Assembly (NCBI GenBank): GCA_030679615.1
Contig: JAUXSJ010000044.1
Coordinates: forward strand, 1-5,570
Direction: 5' to 3'
DNA: 5,570 nucleotides
Source: Parachlamydiaceae bacterium
GTDB taxonomy: Bacteria > Chlamydiota > Chlamydiia > Chlamydiales > Parachlamydiaceae
Of this stretch, positions 5,564 to 5,570 are shown piece after piece. How positions within the stretch are numbered: position 1 is the first letter of the stretch; the number at the start of each line of letters is the position of its first letter. A program made the translations under genes and the position numbers. The notes under the pieces are model-generated. The model had not been told where the DNA came from. It saw nothing but the letters and a program-made list of their open reading frames with translations, and made no database searches.

Positions 5564-5570
5564 TCTATCG

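Overview
The window is AT-rich and carries four complete protein-coding genes, all on the minus strand, separated by repeat-rich intergenic DNA. Reading in the direction of transcription (right to left), the genes are: peptide chain release factor 3 (prfC, 5116-3521), a secreted PTP-like inositol phosphatase/phytase (3493-2513), a PP2C-type Ser/Thr phosphatase (2172-1408) and a NifS/IscS-type cysteine desulfurase (1393-266). prfC and the phytase gene are 27 nt apart; the PP2C and desulfurase genes are 14 nt apart. They look like two two-gene transcription units split by about 340 nt of non-coding DNA.

The most likely source is an amoeba-associated bacterium of the Chlamydiae (Parachlamydiales-like). 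The reasons are low GC, the PP2C-NifS gene pair that I recall as adjacent in Chlamydia trachomatis (CT259 and CT258), and a phytase type known as a secreted effector in amoeba-infecting bacteria. A Legionellales-type gammaproteobacterium is the main alternative. This assignment is inference and no rRNA is present to settle it.

The unusual content is between the genes. Two very long, nearly perfect palindromes sit at 2312-2503 and 5417-5563. A degenerate half-copy opens the window at 1-53. All share a purine-rich core (TTAACGCAGA-GACGGGGAGA-like, ending in AGAAGAAC and TTTAAA). The outer stems of the two complete palindromes are completely different from each other, although within each palindrome the two outer arms match almost perfectly. 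The elements therefore look like one core set inside locus-specific inverted repeats, which a simple MITE model does not explain.

The right-hand intergenic region (5117-5570) also holds the prfC promoter candidate, a compound hairpin at 5211-5280, a GC-rich island with a 22-codon open frame (5276-5344) and a further hairpin at 5351-5400. The left edge (54-265) has a possible short gene remnant.

Functionally, prfC serves translation termination and PP2C reverses Ser/Thr phosphorylation. The desulfurase supplies sulfur, but it has an altered PLP pocket and no IscU-binding tail. The phytase is probably exported and could act on host or environmental inositol phosphates. Nothing here shows that the four work in one pathway.
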